DNA of 64,000 nt, from contig NZ_VTHK01000010.1 in the NCBI RefSeq assembly GCF_009765355.1, positions 176,546 to 240,545 of the forward strand. The letters run 5' to 3'. This document shows positions 16,215 through 24,221 of the stretch, piece by piece (positions within the stretch are counted from its first letter, which is position 1; each line of letters starts with the position of its first letter). Under the pieces are notes generated by a model. It was not told the DNA's origin. It made no database searches and saw only the letters and a program-made list of their open reading frames with translations. The position numbers were made by a program, and so were the translations under genes. The stretch is from Amycolatopsis anabasis. Its GTDB lineage: Bacteria; Actinomycetota; Actinomycetes; Mycobacteriales; Pseudonocardiaceae.

Positions 16215-16811
16215 ATGCCGATTCGCACCAACCGCGGCCGCGCCGCGGTGTACCGGAGGCTGTGGGGATGGCCGCTGCGTTCCCCGAAGCACCTGGTCTT
16301 CGCGATCGTCCTGCTGGTCGTGCTGATCACCGCGATCGGCATCATCCTGCCGAAGGTCCTGGTCGACCGGAACGGCCGGAACCTGCCGCCGGGTAGCGCG
16401 TCCTCGGCGGAGACCACCAGCACCCGCTCGCCGCAGGCCCCGGGCGCGGCCCCGCAGTCGACCCGGCTCACCAGCCCGCTGAAGTCGCCGACCTCGGCGC
16501 CGCCGAACCCGGAGGCGCTCACGGTCGCCAAGTCCTGGGCGGCGGCCTGGGTGAACCACCCCGCCGGGATCACCAACGAGCAGTGGCTGCAGGCGCTGCG
16601 CCCGCTCACCACCGACGAGTACCTGCCGCAGATGTCCACTGTGGACCCGGCGAACATCCCGGCGACCAAGGTCACCGGCGATCCCACCCCCACGACTTCG
16701 TATACCAGCTCGGTCGAGGTGCAGGTGCCCACCGACGGACCCAAGCTGACCATCACCGTGGTGAACACCGGCGCCGGTTGGCGGGTGTCGCGCTACGACC
16801 AGGCGGGCTGA
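16215..16811 (+). CDS. Single-pass protein with NTF2-like extracellular domain (VirB8/TcpC-like)
   Basis: 198 aa. Cytoplasmic basic N-terminus, one TM helix at about residues 30-52 (LVFAIVLLVVLITAIGIIL), a Ser/Thr/Pro-rich linker (about 60-100), then a globular domain of about 100 residues (ALTVAKSWAAAWVNHPAGI through TITVVNTGAGWRVSRYDQ). That domain has the helix-then-strands pattern of NTF2-like domains found in VirB8/TcpC proteins of Gram-positive conjugation systems. It starts 3 nt after the VirB6-like stop and ends 5 nt before the cell-wall hydrolase gene. Assignment rests on topology plus context. Confidence 0.65.
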   Translation: MPIRTNRGRAAVYRRLWGWPLRSPKHLVFAIVLLVVLITAIGIILPKVLVDRNGRNLPPGSASSAETTSTRSPQAPGAAPQSTRLTSPLKSPTSAPPNPEALTVAKSWAAAWVNHPAGITNEQWLQALRPLTTDEYLPQMSTVDPANIPATKVTGDPTPTTSYTSSVEVQVPTDGPKLTITVVNTGAGWRVSRYDQAG

Positions 16812-16816
16812 TCGCC

Positions 16817-17815
16817 ATGCGCCTCGGACCGCTGATCGGATGCCTGGTGGCGGCGGTGTTCGCCGTGATCGTCGGGGGCGTGACCGTGATCAAGGTGGTC
16901 AGCAACCAGCAGGAGGCGCAGGCCCGCGGCTACTCGAACCTCAGCTGCGACGCCGGGATCGGGCCGTCCCAGCCCGGCCAGCAGAACAAGGGCGCCGCCG
17001 ACGCCGGGAACCTGAACGACGAGCAGCGTCAGATCGTTTCGCTCATCGTCGAGATCGGCAAGCAGCGCAACCTGTCGCCCCGGGCCTGGCAGATCGCGAT
17101 CCAGGCCGGGATGACCGAATCCGGTCTGCGCAACCTGAACTACGGCGACCGCGACTCGCTGGGCATCTTCCAGATGCGCCCGTCGATGGGCTGGGGCACG
17201 GTCGAGCAGGTCACCAACCCGCCCTACCAGGTGAACAAGTTCTACGACGTGTTGTCCGCGGTGCCGGACTGGGAGAAGCGGCGGCCCGGCGAGTCCGCGC
17301 AGGCGGTGGAGCGTTCCGGTTTCCCGGACCGCTACCACAAGTGGGAACCGATGGCCGTGCACCTGGTGGAGAACGTCGGCCAGGTGACCGATCCGGTCGG
17401 CTGCGGCCAGGGCGTCGGCACGGCGCTGCCGCCGAACCAGGCGGCCGCGGCGGCCATCCAGTTCGCGCTGGGCGAGCAGGGCAAGCCGTATGTCTGGGGC
17501 GCCACCGGCCCCAACTCCTACGACTGCTCGGGCCTGATGCTGCGGGCCTACGAGAAGGCCGGGATCACGCTGGACCGGGTCTCCCGCGATCAGTTCCGCG
17601 ACGGCGCGATGCTGCCGGTCAAGGACGCGCAGCCGGGTGACCTGCTGTTCTGGGCCTACGACGAGTCGAATCCGAACACCATCCACCACGTGGCCATGTA
17701 CCTGGGCGACAACAAGATCGTCGAGGCGCAGCAGACCGGCGTCCCGGTGCACACCAGGTCGGTGTCCTGGGACGAGGGCGAGCTGATGCCCCAGGCCGTC
17801 CGACCGGGCGTGTAG
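16817..17815 (+). CDS. Two-domain cell-wall hydrolase: lysozyme-like + NlpC/P60 (VirB1-like)
   Basis: 332 aa. N-terminal signal anchor (about 5-28), a lysozyme/transglycosylase-like domain with TESGLRNLNYGDRDSLGIFQ (likely catalytic Glu101), and a C-terminal NlpC/P60 peptidase with YDCSGL (nucleophile Cys237) and HHVAMYLG (His291). Such bifunctional hydrolases open peptidoglycan for the passage of a secretion apparatus and correspond to VirB1/TcpG in Gram-positive conjugation. The ATG at 16817 follows the VirB8-like stop by 5 nt; the frame open further upstream lies within that gene. It is the last gene of the tight operon. Confidence 0.88.
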   Translation: MRLGPLIGCLVAAVFAVIVGGVTVIKVVSNQQEAQARGYSNLSCDAGIGPSQPGQQNKGAADAGNLNDEQRQIVSLIVEIGKQRNLSPRAWQIAIQAGMTESGLRNLNYGDRDSLGIFQMRPSMGWGTVEQVTNPPYQVNKFYDVLSAVPDWEKRRPGESAQAVERSGFPDRYHKWEPMAVHLVENVGQVTDPVGCGQGVGTALPPNQAAAAAIQFALGEQGKPYVWGATGPNSYDCSGLMLRAYEKAGITLDRVSRDQFRDGAMLPVKDAQPGDLLFWAYDESNPNTIHHVAMYLGDNKIVEAQQTGVPVHTRSVSWDEGELMPQAVRPGV

Positions 17816-17843
17816 GCCGCTCCGGCGTTTACTATCGGACCCG

Positions 17844-19205
17844 ATGGCCAAGAAATTCGGCAAGCGCCGCAAGCCGGGCGCGGGCGATCCCGGGGACGAC
17901 CCGCGGGATCTGTTCGGCACGCCCCAACTGCCGCGGCACGCCGGCCCGCCCGCCTCGAGCACGCCACTCGCGGACTACCTGTCCCGCGGCTGGCCGGGGG
18001 TGGACGCCGGGTATGTGGTGCTGCCGCGCTCGCTCGCGGAGTCGATGCCGTTGCCGTGGCAGCAGCAGCTGACCGGGCTGCTCGCGCAGTTCCACGAGGT
18101 GCACGGCCGGTTGTCGTGGCCGATCTACCGGGTGGTGCCCTCGCGGTACGAGAAGCTCGTCGATCTGGACGAGGAGCAGCTCGCCGAGGCGGGCTACCTG
18201 GTGGAGATCGACACCGAGGGCGAGATGGTCTACCGGGAGCGCAGCGGCCGCCGGGTCGAGGATCCCCGGAACACCACGGTCCTGGTCTCCTGCCTGGATC
18301 CGATCCCGCGCCAGGGGCCTGGTCAGCGCCCACCCGCTGGGCCGCCGCCACCGTCCCGCGAGCCGGACCGCCCGCGGCCCCCGGCGCCGATGAACATCGG
18401 CCCGCAGCCGGTGTGGCGGAGCACGCCGACCCCGCCGCCCCGCTCGGCCCAGTTCCTCGAGCCGCCCACGCAGGGCGAGGCCGCTCCGCCGCCGACCCCG
18501 GCCCGCCCGCCGGTACCACCCGCGCACGCGGCGGCGCCGGAGCCACCGGTCGCTCCGGGACCGCCCGCGCCCGCGGACTCCGCGCGCCCGCCGGAGCCGC
18601 CCGCCCGCGCGGAGCCCGGACCCGTGGTTTCGGCGGAACCGCCCGCTCCGGAACCTCCCGCGGAGCCTGCGCCCCCGCCGGAACCGCCCAGCCGCACGGA
18701 ACCCGTGCCCGCGCCCCCGCCGGAACCGCCTCCGCGCGCGGAGGCGCCGCCCCCGCCCGTCCGTGCGGAGTCCGAGCGCCCGCCAGTGCCTCCGGAACCC
18801 GTGCGCCCGCCGCAACCCGCGCAGCCGGAAACCCCGCTCGGGCCCGCCGCGGCCGCGGAACCCGGGCAGCCGCCCGAACCGCCCAAGCGCCCCTCGGACG
18901 TGCTGAAGCCGCCGGAATCCCCGAGCGCGCCGGGAATGTCGAGGCTCTCCCGGGCCCTCGGCCCGGAGCCCGCCGAACCGCCGAAGCCACCGATGCCCCC
19001 GAGCGCTTCGGAATGGGTGAGCAAACCCCCGGCCAACCAGCCCGACACCGACACCCCGCCGCGCGGCACCCCGGCCCCGGACACCGGAAAACCCCGCGGC
19101 TGGTTCGACGACTTCACCGACCAGGAACCCGAAAAGCCCGCCGAGAACGGTGGATTCGGGCCTACGGGTGAGCCTACGGAGATTCCGTACCGGTATCGCC
19201 CCTGA
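17844..19205 (+). CDS. Proline-rich protein of unknown function following the T4SS-like operon
   Basis: 453 aa, no TM helix or signal peptide. Residues 1-150 form a compact conserved-looking region (PLADYLSRGWPGVDAGYVVL, SLAESMPLPWQQQLTGLL, WPIYRVVPSRYEKL). The remaining 300 residues are about one-third proline with many PEPP/PPEPP motifs, ending in RGWFDDFTDQEPEKP. It begins 28 nt after the hydrolase stop without a clear Shine-Dalgarno; TACTAT (17830-17835) sits 8 nt before the ATG, so it may have its own leaderless promoter. A cytoplasmic adaptor or scaffold for the secretion-like machine is a guess from position only. Not recognised as any named family. Confidence 0.6.
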   Translation: MAKKFGKRRKPGAGDPGDDPRDLFGTPQLPRHAGPPASSTPLADYLSRGWPGVDAGYVVLPRSLAESMPLPWQQQLTGLLAQFHEVHGRLSWPIYRVVPSRYEKLVDLDEEQLAEAGYLVEIDTEGEMVYRERSGRRVEDPRNTTVLVSCLDPIPRQGPGQRPPAGPPPPSREPDRPRPPAPMNIGPQPVWRSTPTPPPRSAQFLEPPTQGEAAPPPTPARPPVPPAHAAAPEPPVAPGPPAPADSARPPEPPARAEPGPVVSAEPPAPEPPAEPAPPPEPPSRTEPVPAPPPEPPPRAEAPPPPVRAESERPPVPPEPVRPPQPAQPETPLGPAAAAEPGQPPEPPKRPSDVLKPPESPSAPGMSRLSRALGPEPAEPPKPPMPPSASEWVSKPPANQPDTDTPPRGTPAPDTGKPRGWFDDFTDQEPEKPAENGGFGPTGEPTEIPYRYRP

Positions 19206-19235
19206 AGCCGGGTGGGGTGGGTCGGTCCGGCGGTG

Positions 19236-19421
19236 CTATTCGGCGCCCCGGCGCACTTCGCCGACGAAGTGCGCCCACGCGGAGGCGGGCAGGAGGAGGG
19301 TGCCGCCCTCGGGGAGCTTGGAATCCCGCACGGCGACCGAGGGAGCAAGGAAGGCGACCTCGACGCAGTCCCCGTCCTTGTCATCGGCTACGGATCGGCT
19401 GGATTTGCGCCACTCCGGCAT
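19236..19421 (-). CDS. DUF397 protein
   Basis: 61 aa. MPEWRKSSRS at the start, GDCVEVAF, VAVRDSKLPEGGTLLLP and WAHFVGEVRRG are the classic DUF397 pattern. These small proteins accompany XRE/DUF5753 regulators throughout Actinobacteria, where they behave as antitoxin-like or co-regulatory partners (WhiJ/AbaA-type loci in Streptomyces). The ATG at 19421 is chosen because AAAGGAG lies just upstream. A GTG at 19436 that overlaps the regulator's stop would add five residues. Encoded immediately downstream of its partner regulator. Confidence 0.88.
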   Translation of the reverse strand: MPEWRKSSRSVADDKDGDCVEVAFLAPSVAVRDSKLPEGGTLLLPASAWAHFVGEVRRGAE

Positions 19422-19432
19422 CGCCGCTCCTT

Positions 19433-20284
19433 TCACGGACCGTACAGTTCGGCGAGCACCTCCTCGATCAGCCGAATCGACTCCTCCGGAGACAACGCCA
19501 TCGCGGTGAGGCGCTCGAAGACCAGCCTAACTTCTTTCACTCGATCGGGGTTGTCGATCTGGAGCGAGCCACCCGGGTACTCCACGTACTGAATCTCAGG
19601 CTCGTCAGGATCGGCGAAGCTCAGGACCGTGAACGCTCCATTCATGGCACTGTGGGCACCGGTGTTCGTCGGGATCACCTGCAGGGTGACTGTCGGCAAT
19701 CTCGCCATCTCGAGGATGTGCCGTAACTGCTCGCGCATGACCTCGCGGCCGCCCACCGTCCTGCGCAATGCCGACTCATCGAGCACAACATGCAGGTGCA
19801 GTGGTTCTGTCTCGTCGGACAGTCGTTCCTGGCGGCGCTGTCGCACGGCCACGATCTTGTCGGCGTTGGCTTTCCCGGAAGCCTTATGCGAGCTGGCGTA
19901 GTTTGCTCGCATGTAGTTCTCGGTCTGCAGTAGCCCGGGGATCGTGATGACCTGGAAGGTGCGCACCAGGTTGGCGTCGTGTTCGTGTTCGACGTAGGTG
20001 GGTTCTTTGGTGGGGCCGAAGTAGGTGTACCACCAACCTCTCTTCCTGGCTTCGCGGGAGAGGTCGAGCAGGGAGTCGTCGCGCTGGTCGTAGATGTCCA
20101 TCATCGTGCGGATCAGGTGCACGTCGGCGAGCGTCTCGCCGACCTCGATCCGGTGCAGGCTGCTGCTGGTCTTGTCCAGGCGGGCGGCGGCTTCGGCCAG
20201 GGTCATCCCGGCGCGCTCGCGCATCCGGCGCAGCTTGCGGCCGAGCTGGCGTTTGCGGCGTGTGAGATTGCCGTGTCCGGACAA
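19433..20284 (-). CDS. XRE-family regulator with DUF5753 domain (WhiJ-like)
   Basis: 283 aa. An N-terminal helix-turn-helix (about residues 8-65: QLGRKLRRMRERAGMTLAEA, then DKTSSSLHRIEVGE) is followed by the DUF5753 domain (about 95-270) with ITIPGLLQTENYMRA, RQRRQERL, LDESALRR and VTLQVIPTNTGAHSAM. TTG start at 20284, preceded by GAGGGG at 6 nt; the frame continues upstream but without family sequence. It is paired with the DUF397 gene downstream and divergent from two small unknown genes, the arrangement of whiJ-like developmental loci in Streptomyces. The 130-bp divergent gap probably holds its operator. Confidence 0.88.
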   Translation of the reverse strand: MSGHGNLTRRKRQLGRKLRRMRERAGMTLAEAAARLDKTSSSLHRIEVGETLADVHLIRTMMDIYDQRDDSLLDLSREARKRGWWYTYFGPTKEPTYVEHEHDANLVRTFQVITIPGLLQTENYMRANYASSHKASGKANADKIVAVRQRRQERLSDETEPLHLHVVLDESALRRTVGGREVMREQLRHILEMARLPTVTLQVIPTNTGAHSAMNGAFTVLSFADPDEPEIQYVEYPGGSLQIDNPDRVKEVRLVFERLTAMALSPEESIRLIEEVLAELYGP

Positions 20285-20414
20285 TGGAGACCCCTCTGCG
20301 CGTCGACAAGGCATTGTCGCATCGGGATCGGCAAAACCGGAATTCCCGATTTCCCGCGTGCCGAAATAGCCGATCCCGTCAGGATACTCACTCTCCACAG
20401 TGGATGGAGGGGAA

Positions 20415-20747
20415 ATGCGACCCGTTGTGGTACCTGGGGGAGTACCCGAAACTTTCACCGACAGCAAGGGGCGGGAACATCTCGTCTACCGCGCGCCCCT
20501 GCCGAGTGAAGGTCCGGTGGAAGCCGTCACGCGATCCGGCCGCCGGGTGTGGCTCTACATGTTCGCGCACTTCGTTTTCTCCTGGGAGGAGAACACCCAC
20601 CGGCTGACGATCGCGCACGGGACGATTCAAGGCCCGCGAATGCTCCTGTGGCAAGGGATCCCGATCGACGAGCACTGGTCGGCGGGCGGGCTGTCCCGGT
20701 TCGGGCGGGCGTGGGTCGGCGAACACCTCGCCAAGTTCCGCGCATGA
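20415..20747 (+). CDS. Conserved-looking hypothetical protein, divergent from the DUF5753 regulator
   Basis: 110 aa, no signal peptide or TM helix. Visible features: TFTDSKGREHLVYRAPLPSE, a central aromatic stretch VWLYMFAHFVFSWEENTHR and a C-terminal WSAGGLSRFGRAWVGEHL. Not recognised. ATG at 20415 follows GGAGGGG closely; an in-frame GTG at 20400 is the alternative. It overlaps the next gene by four bases (ATGA at 20744-20747), so the two are co-translated. Their divergence from the regulator suggests they are its target. Confidence 0.6.
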   Translation: MRPVVVPGGVPETFTDSKGREHLVYRAPLPSEGPVEAVTRSGRRVWLYMFAHFVFSWEENTHRLTIAHGTIQGPRMLLWQGIPIDEHWSAGGLSRFGRAWVGEHLAKFRA

Positions 20748-21157
20748 CCGCTGCCTGGCGCGCGCCCGGATTGCACTGGCATGCCCAAGTTTGCCGCGGC
20801 GACGCGAAAGTTGCCGCGCCGGAGGCCGTGTTGTACACGCCGTACGCCGTCGCGGCCTGGACCGCGCACCGGATCCGGCGGTCCGCGGGGCAACTCTCGG
20901 TGTGGGCGGCCGACGAGAACCGGTGGCGCGGAATCGGTGACCCGGCCGACACCGCGCGCATCCGGTTGGAGCTGCTGCTCATCGCCGCGCGCGGGGAAAG
21001 CGTTCACCTGTCGGTCACCTCGCCCGCGCAGCACTACCTGATCCAGGCGGTGACCAGCCGGGAATGCGCGGAGCACGGGGTCTTCCCGGAAAGCCTCGCC
21101 GAGCACTGCCGCAACCCGTGTGATGACTACTTGTCAGTTGCCTGGGACGCCTTGTAA
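20744..21157 (+). CDS. Hypothetical protein co-translated with the preceding gene
   Basis: 137 aa, soluble, two histidines and tryptophans near the start (WRAPGLHWHAQVC) and a helical middle (TARIRLELLLIAARGESVHLS). A cysteine pair occurs near the end (SRECAEHGVF, EHCRNPCDDY). No family recognised. The reading frame extends upstream inside the preceding gene, but the ATG at 20744 overlapping its stop is the natural start. It ends 54 nt before the NB-ARC/TPR gene. Confidence 0.55.
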   Translation: MTAAWRAPGLHWHAQVCRGDAKVAAPEAVLYTPYAVAAWTAHRIRRSAGQLSVWAADENRWRGIGDPADTARIRLELLLIAARGESVHLSVTSPAQHYLIQAVTSRECAEHGVFPESLAEHCRNPCDDYLSVAWDAL

Positions 21158-21211
21158 TCGTCTGGCGGTATCCGGGCGGCAAAAGAATCCGTACGGTCGT
21201 TATGGGGAGCG

Positions 21212-23290
21212 ATGAATCGGGAGCGAGGGCAGCGGAGCGAAATCTCGGGCGACGTCACCGGACCCGTCGTCCAAGCCGGTGCTGTCCACGGGGACGTGCA
21301 TGTGCATCACGGCACCGGGGAGCCGGTCCGGCCGCGCCAGTTGCTCCCGCCGCCCGCGCGTTTCGCGGGCCGGGCCGCCGAAGTGGCGGCCCTGGACCGC
21401 GTCCTGGCCGAACCGGGGACGAACTCGTCGCCCGTGGTGGTGCTGAAGGGACCGGGCGGGGTGGGCAAGACCGCGCTGGCCCTGCACTGGCTGGACGGCC
21501 TGGCCGACCGGTACCCGGACGGCCAGCTCTACGCCGATCTCGCCCATCCCACCGGTGAACCGGTCGCCCCGGAGGACGTGCTCGGGCAGTTCGTGCGTTC
21601 GCTCGGTGTGGCACCGCAACGGGTTCCGGCCGGGCTGACCGAACGGACCGGGCTGTACCGGTCGGTGACCGCCGGGCGCGAGCTGATCGTGTTGCTGGAC
21701 AACGCCGTTTCCGCCGGGCAGGCGCGGGTGCTGCTGCCCGCCTCGCCCCGCGGGCTGACCGTGGTCACCAGCCGGTACACCCTGCTCGGCCTGCTCGCCG
21801 ACGGCGCCCACGTGGTTCCGGTCGCGCCGCTCGACGAGGCCGGATCGCTGGACCTGCTGGCCTCGCGGATCGGCGACGAGCGGATGGCCGCCGAACGGCC
21901 GACCGCCGAAGCCCTCGCCGAGCTGTGCGGCGGGCTGCCGATCGCGCTGTGCGTGGCGGGGGCGCGGGTGGCGGCCCGGCCGCGGCGGTCGCTGGCGAAC
22001 CTGGCCGCCGAGCTGGCCGACGAACGGGAACGCCTGGATGCCTTGTCCGCGAAGGGAGATCTCTCGGTGCGTTCGACATTCGACGTCGCCTACGCCGGGC
22101 TCGACTCGCGGCTGCGCCACCTCTACCGCACGCTGGGGCTGCATCCCGGCGGGACGTTCCGGGTCGAGGTGGTCGCCGCGATGGTCCGCGCCGCGCCGCG
22201 CCCGACCCGGGACGCGCTGGAGGAGCTGGTCGACGCGAGCCTGCTCGAAGAACTGGACGAGGGCCGGTACCGCTTCCACGACCTGATCCGGGTGCACGCC
22301 CTGGAACAAGCGCTCGCGGACGAGGACGAGGAGACCAGGACCGCGACGATCCACCGGGCCGTCACCTGGTACCTGTTCGCCGCGCAGGCGGCCGATCGCG
22401 CGGTGATGCCCGCGCGCCGCGTGCTGACCCACGACTTCGGCGCGGCGGCGGAATTCCCGCTGCCCGCCGACCTCGACCAGCATTCCGCGGCGCTCGGCTG
22501 GCTGGAAGCGGAGCGGCCCAACCTCATCGCCGCGACCCGGGAAGCCATGCAGCGCGACTGGTTTCTCGTCGCCTACCACCTCGCCGACGCGCTGCAACCG
22601 TTGTTCATCCTGCACCGGCACGGCCAGGACGCGATCGAGATCGGGGAACTCGCCCTCAACGCGGCGCGGCAGCTGGACGATCCGGTGGCCGAGAAACGCG
22701 TGCGCAAGAGACTCGCGCGCGTCTACACGGCACTCGGCCAGACCGATCGGGCCGAACGGCACATCAGCGATCTGCTGCTGCTGAGCCAGGAACGGGGTGA
22801 CCGCCGGGGCGAGGCGAGCGCGTTGAAGAGCCGCGGTCTGCTGTTCGCCGAAGCCGGACGGTTCGCCGAGGCCGCCCGGGTGCTGGCGCGGACCGTGGAC
22901 ATCTTGCGGGGACTGGGAAAGCGGCGGGGCGAAGCGCTCGCGCTGATCAACCTGGGGGAGACGCTCGTCCGGCTCGGCGAGCACGAATCCGCCGTGGTGG
23001 AGCTGGGGCGGGCCCGGGAACTGCTCACCTCGCTGCACGTGCCCGATCCGTACAACGAGGCGCGCGCGGCGCGGGCGCTCGGGCAGGCGCACCTGGCGGG
23101 CGGGAACCTCGAGGCCGCCGACGAACTGCTGCGGCACGCGCTGGTGGTGTTCGCCGATCAGGGCGCCGACCACGAACGCGGCCGCACCCACCGCGCGCTG
23201 GCCGACCTGTGCGAGCGCACCGGGAAACCGGAGGAATCCCGGCAGCACGCCGAGGCTGCCGGGACCTTTCTCGACCTCAGGCCACGGTGA
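21212..23290 (+). CDS. NB-ARC/TPR STAND ATPase without DNA-binding domain
   Basis: 692 aa. The N-terminus begins with a Gly/Val/His-rich segment (ISGDVTGPVVQAGAVHGDVH, residues about 10-30), a motif seen ahead of many actinobacterial NB-ARC proteins. The NB-ARC ATPase follows: P-loop GPGGVGKTAL (about 80-89), Walker B LIVLLDNA, GLPIALCVAG, and a winged-helix part with FHDLIRVHALEQALA. From about 430 to the end are TPR-like helices (ALGQTDRAERHISDLLLLSQ, RFAEAARVLARTVDILR, GNLEAADELLRHALVVF). STAND ATPases act as nucleotide switches in signalling or defence. Here no effector domain is attached, so any output must be in trans. It overlaps the convergent PfkB gene tail to tail by 14 nt. Confidence 0.88.
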   Translation: MNRERGQRSEISGDVTGPVVQAGAVHGDVHVHHGTGEPVRPRQLLPPPARFAGRAAEVAALDRVLAEPGTNSSPVVVLKGPGGVGKTALALHWLDGLADRYPDGQLYADLAHPTGEPVAPEDVLGQFVRSLGVAPQRVPAGLTERTGLYRSVTAGRELIVLLDNAVSAGQARVLLPASPRGLTVVTSRYTLLGLLADGAHVVPVAPLDEAGSLDLLASRIGDERMAAERPTAEALAELCGGLPIALCVAGARVAARPRRSLANLAAELADERERLDALSAKGDLSVRSTFDVAYAGLDSRLRHLYRTLGLHPGGTFRVEVVAAMVRAAPRPTRDALEELVDASLLEELDEGRYRFHDLIRVHALEQALADEDEETRTATIHRAVTWYLFAAQAADRAVMPARRVLTHDFGAAAEFPLPADLDQHSAALGWLEAERPNLIAATREAMQRDWFLVAYHLADALQPLFILHRHGQDAIEIGELALNAARQLDDPVAEKRVRKRLARVYTALGQTDRAERHISDLLLLSQERGDRRGEASALKSRGLLFAEAGRFAEAARVLARTVDILRGLGKRRGEALALINLGETLVRLGEHESAVVELGRARELLTSLHVPDPYNEARAARALGQAHLAGGNLEAADELLRHALVVFADQGADHERGRTHRALADLCERTGKPEESRQHAEAAGTFLDLRPR

Positions 23291-24221
23291 CCACCTCCGG
23301 CAGGCCGTGCCGGGTGCGCAGGTCCCGCAACTCGTCGGCGGGCACGCCGGGGTCGTCGTCCGGGGTGCCGCCGACCTTCCAGCCCGCGGTCAGCACCGCG
23401 TGCCGCACGGCGGCGACCGGATCGCCGAGCGCGAAGTAGTGGTGCGTGAACGAACCGAGCAGGGTGTCCCCGGCGCCGCTGGTGTACCGCACACCGCGCG
23501 GCACGGCCGGTTGGATGTGCCAGATCCGCCCGGTGGCCCGGACGCCGAGCACGGCGCCGCCCGGCCCGCAGCCGACCAGGACCAGATCGGTGCCGAACCG
23601 CTGCCACACCGAACGGACCCAGTCCTCGGCGCGGCAGGGCAACCGCTCGTGCGAGCAGGCGAGCACGTGCGCGGACGCCATCCAGTCCCGGTTGTACGCG
23701 CAGTCGACCGCGCCGACCAGGTGCAGATCGGTCACGATCGGGATCCCGCGATCCGCCGCGACCGGGATCAGCGAGCGGGTGAACCCGATGTTGGTGAGCA
23801 CCGCCGCGGCACACGGCGGACCACTGTCCACAAGGGACTGAAACGAGTCCGCCGGGTACCGCAGGTCCGGTGTGGACCGCAGATCCGAGGCGCTGGCCCG
23901 CCTGCCGTCGGCGTCGTAGAGCACCATCACCCGCGGCTGGACGTCGCAGACCTGGGTGGCGGGGCCGTACATCCCGCACCGCCGCAGGCCGCCGACCGCG
24001 AGCTCGCCGAGCGCGTCCGCCCCGACATAGGTGGCGAAGGTGACGTCCGTGCCGAGCAGTTGCAGCGTGCGGGCCAGCGTCCAGCCCGCGCCGCCCAGGC
24101 GGACGCTGATGCCGCCCGTTTCGCACGTGCTGGACACGTACGGGATCGGGAACGAGTCGAAGCCGCGCGCGACCCGGACGGTGACCACCCCGGCCACCGC
24201 CACTCGCTGTGCCGTGGTCAT
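23277..24221 (-). CDS. PfkB-family carbohydrate kinase
   Basis: 314 aa, ribokinase fold. GGAGWTLARTLQLLGTDVTF (about 42-61) is the first PfkB signature. Near the C-terminus YTSGAGDTLLGSFTHHYF carries the anion hole and catalytic Asp (GAGD). The sugar specificity is not deducible. It is the third gene of an operon with a GT-B-like transferase and a small unknown protein; its ATG overlaps the upstream stop (24218-24221). A sugar or nucleoside kinase beside a glycerophosphate-transferase-like enzyme suggests synthesis of a decorated glycan or metabolite. The 3' end overlaps the convergent NB-ARC gene by 14 nt. Confidence 0.85.
   Translation of the reverse strand: MTTAQRVAVAGVVTVRVARGFDSFPIPYVSSTCETGGISVRLGGAGWTLARTLQLLGTDVTFATYVGADALGELAVGGLRRCGMYGPATQVCDVQPRVMVLYDADGRRASASDLRSTPDLRYPADSFQSLVDSGPPCAAAVLTNIGFTRSLIPVAADRGIPIVTDLHLVGAVDCAYNRDWMASAHVLACSHERLPCRAEDWVRSVWQRFGTDLVLVGCGPGGAVLGVRATGRIWHIQPAVPRGVRYTSGAGDTLLGSFTHHYFALGDPVAAVRHAVLTAGWKVGGTPDDDPGVPADELRDLRTRHGLPEVVTVA

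Noticed and set aside
10200..19205. Integrated conjugative element boundaries
   Set aside because: No integrase, excisionase, relaxase, tRNA attachment site or flanking direct repeat was seen on either side of the T4SS-like operon.
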